NCBI GenBank assembly: GCA_020436955.1
Contig: JAGQWW010000131.1
Coordinates: forward strand, 1 to 6,763
Source: Saprospiraceae bacterium
Lineage (GTDB): Bacteria; Bacteroidota; Bacteroidia; Chitinophagales; Saprospiraceae
Direction: 5' to 3'
DNA length: 6,763 nucleotides
Both the position numbers and the translations under genes were made by a program. Under the pieces are notes generated by a model. That model was not told where the DNA came from and made no database searches. It was given only the letters and a program-made list of their open reading frames with translations. Shown here one piece after another: positions 5,404-6,763 of the stretch (the first letter of the stretch is position 1; every line of letters starts with the position of its first letter).

Positions 5404-6763
5404 ATGACACTGGGTACCCTTGTTCTTTGGATTAGCATTGTCGCGCTTATTCTTACCGCCGTTATCGGACTGGTTTACAAAAGCCACAAAAGCTGGTTAA
5501 TGACCTTCCTTCAAAACTTTACCGGCGTACTTTTCATCTTTTCCGGTTTTGTAAAAGCCATTGACCCACTGGGTACAGCTTTTAAAATGGAACAATACTT
5601 CGCTGAATTTGAAGGAACACTGAGTGCCACCTGGATGAGTTTTATCGCACCCATGTTTCCATGGTTGTCTGAGCACTCTGCCGTTTTCTCTGTCATCATG
5701 ATTGTTTTTGAAATCATATTGGGTATCATGTTGCTGCTAGGAGCAAAACCAAAACTCACAGCCTGGTTATTCCTGTTGCTGGTGGTCTTTTTCACCATTT
5801 TGACCGGATTTACTTACCTAACCGGTTATGTTCCTAGTGGAGTAAACTTTTTTGAGTTCGGCAAATGGGGCCCTTATGTTGCCACAAACATGAAAGTAAC
5901 CGACTGTGGCTGCTTTGGTGACTTCCTTGTATTGGAGCCCAAGGTTAGTTTTATGAAAGATGTGGTTTTGTTGTTGCCCGCGCTATTTTTTGTGTTCCGT
6001 CACAAGGACATGCATGAGTTATTTTCAAAAAGATTCAGAACTGCCTTGTTGTGGGTTATCACTTTCGGTATTACCCTTTTCTGTATGAACAACTTCGTAT
6101 GGAACCTGCCTCCGGTTGATTTCCGTCCGTTTTATGTAGGTCAAAATATCAAAGAAACGAAGGAAGCAGAAATGGATGCCCAGGCAAATGTTGAAATCGT
6201 TGCCTACAAAATGACCAATAAAGCCTCCGGAGATGTAGTGGAAATTCCATTTGACCAATACATGAAGGAGTTTAAAAAATATCCAAAAGAAGAATGGGAA
6301 CTTGAACAGGTAAAATCTGAGCCTGCCATCAAATCCACTAAAATCTCTGATTTTGAATTGAGTAACCTGGCAGGAGAAGACGCCACCGAAGAACTTTTAG
6401 GCAATCCGGAATACAACTTCCTAATCGTTTCGTATAAAATTCCATTTGAACTGGAGCAGGAAACCATCTCTGTGCAGGACACTATGTGGCGCATGGATAC
6501 CACTGTAGTTGAAGGATTCAAAGATAGATTCTTGATCGAAAGGAATTTTGACTTATCTGAGCCTAGAGAAGAAACCGTAGACAAATACATTTTTGATAGT
6601 GAAATAATTGACCGTTACAGAGCGGTGGTGAATCCACTTATCGAAAAAGCAAAAGCAGGCAACGTTCAGGTAAATATAGCTTCTGCTTATGCTGCACCGA
6701 AGAAATTTGAAGACTTCAAGGCTGCTACCGGAACGGACGCTACTTTCTACACAGGTGACGATA
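5404..6763 (+). CDS. BT_3928-type DoxX/MauE-like membrane protein, C-terminus cut by window edge
   Basis: The frame is open for 453 codons to the window end. About six hydrophobic segments lie near residues 7-25, 36-52, 92-113, 118-140, 184-199 and 212-232. The first four and the motif VTDCGCFGD (165-173) match DoxX/MauE-like proteins. The run NLPPVDFRPFYVGQNI (234-249) is a hallmark of the Bacteroidota BT_3928-type proteins, which carry a thioredoxin-like C-terminal domain. Here that part runs from about 308 (SDFELSNLAGED, NFLIVSY) to NIASAYAAPKKFEDFK and FYTGDD at the edge; perhaps 40-70 residues are missing. No CxxC pair is visible, so ordinary thioredoxin redox chemistry is unlikely, although the two Cys at 168 and 170 could be redox active. 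A charged segment at about 348-400 looks inserted in the thioredoxin fold. ATG 5404 is the first start after an in-frame TAG at 5377. The biochemical role of the family is not established. In other Bacteroidota such genes are often near tpiA, which would lie downstream. Confidence 0.88.
   Translation, partial: MTLGTLVLWISIVALILTAVIGLVYKSHKSWLMTFLQNFTGVLFIFSGFVKAIDPLGTAFKMEQYFAEFEGTLSATWMSFIAPMFPWLSEHSAVFSVIMIVFEIILGIMLLLGAKPKLTAWLFLLLVVFFTILTGFTYLTGYVPSGVNFFEFGKWGPYVATNMKVTDCGCFGDFLVLEPKVSFMKDVVLLLPALFFVFRHKDMHELFSKRFRTALLWVITFGITLFCMNNFVWNLPPVDFRPFYVGQNIKETKEAEMDAQANVEIVAYKMTNKASGDVVEIPFDQYMKEFKKYPKEEWELEQVKSEPAIKSTKISDFELSNLAGEDATEELLGNPEYNFLIVSYKIPFELEQETISVQDTMWRMDTTVVEGFKDRFLIERNFDLSEPREETVDKYIFDSEIIDRYRAVVNPLIEKAKAGNVQVNIASAYAAPKKFEDFKAATGTDATFYTGDD

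Noticed and set aside
6204..6590. 128-codon - strand ORF
   Set aside because: It lies wholly antisense to the BT_3928-type gene, is rich in Ser as expected from reading the complement of Glu/Lys-rich coding DNA, and has no promoter or domain. The same applies to the other - strand ORFs opposite the large genes.

Overview
The window reads as chromosomal DNA of a Bacteroidota bacterium. The evidence is a C-terminal type IX secretion (T9SS) sorting domain, promoters of the TTTG-N19-TAnnTTTG type, A-rich leaders without clear Shine-Dalgarno sites, and moderate-to-low G+C. The mix of LamG, HYR and C-type-lectin modules in one T9SS cargo recalls Saprospiria-like environmental lineages, but that rank is inference. 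All recognised genes are on the + strand. No tRNA, rRNA, CRISPR array, insertion sequence or phage gene was seen.

Layout. (1) Bases 1-719 hold the 3' part of a gene for an outer-membrane beta-barrel/transporter-like protein. It reads well in one frame but is cut by an in-frame TAA at 207-209. (2) Bases 720-914 hold a good Bacteroidota promoter, two hairpins with TTT loops and a 13-codon upstream ORF. (3) Bases 915-4442 encode a 1175-residue secreted mosaic protein: signal peptide, LamG, an HYR domain split by an inserted C-type lectin domain, an Ig-like module, a module I cannot assign, a glutamine-amidotransferase/ThuA-like module, an FN3-like linker and a T9SS type A tail. A strong terminator follows. 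(4) Bases 4501-4913 lack a recognisable gene but carry a well-formed promoter and several inverted repeats. (5) Bases 4914-5153 encode a 79-residue single-pass membrane protein, followed by a long palindromic terminator. (6) From 5404 to the window end runs a DoxX/MauE-like membrane protein of the BT_3928 type with a thioredoxin-like C-terminal part, cut by the edge.

The genes look like separate transcription units rather than one operon, because terminators follow genes 3 and 5 and promoters precede genes 3 and probably 6. I see no defence, mobile or biosynthetic system. The most unusual content is the mosaic adhesin with its lectin-in-HYR insertion, the unassigned module inside it, the nonsense codon in the first gene, and the structured gene-less stretch before the small membrane protein.
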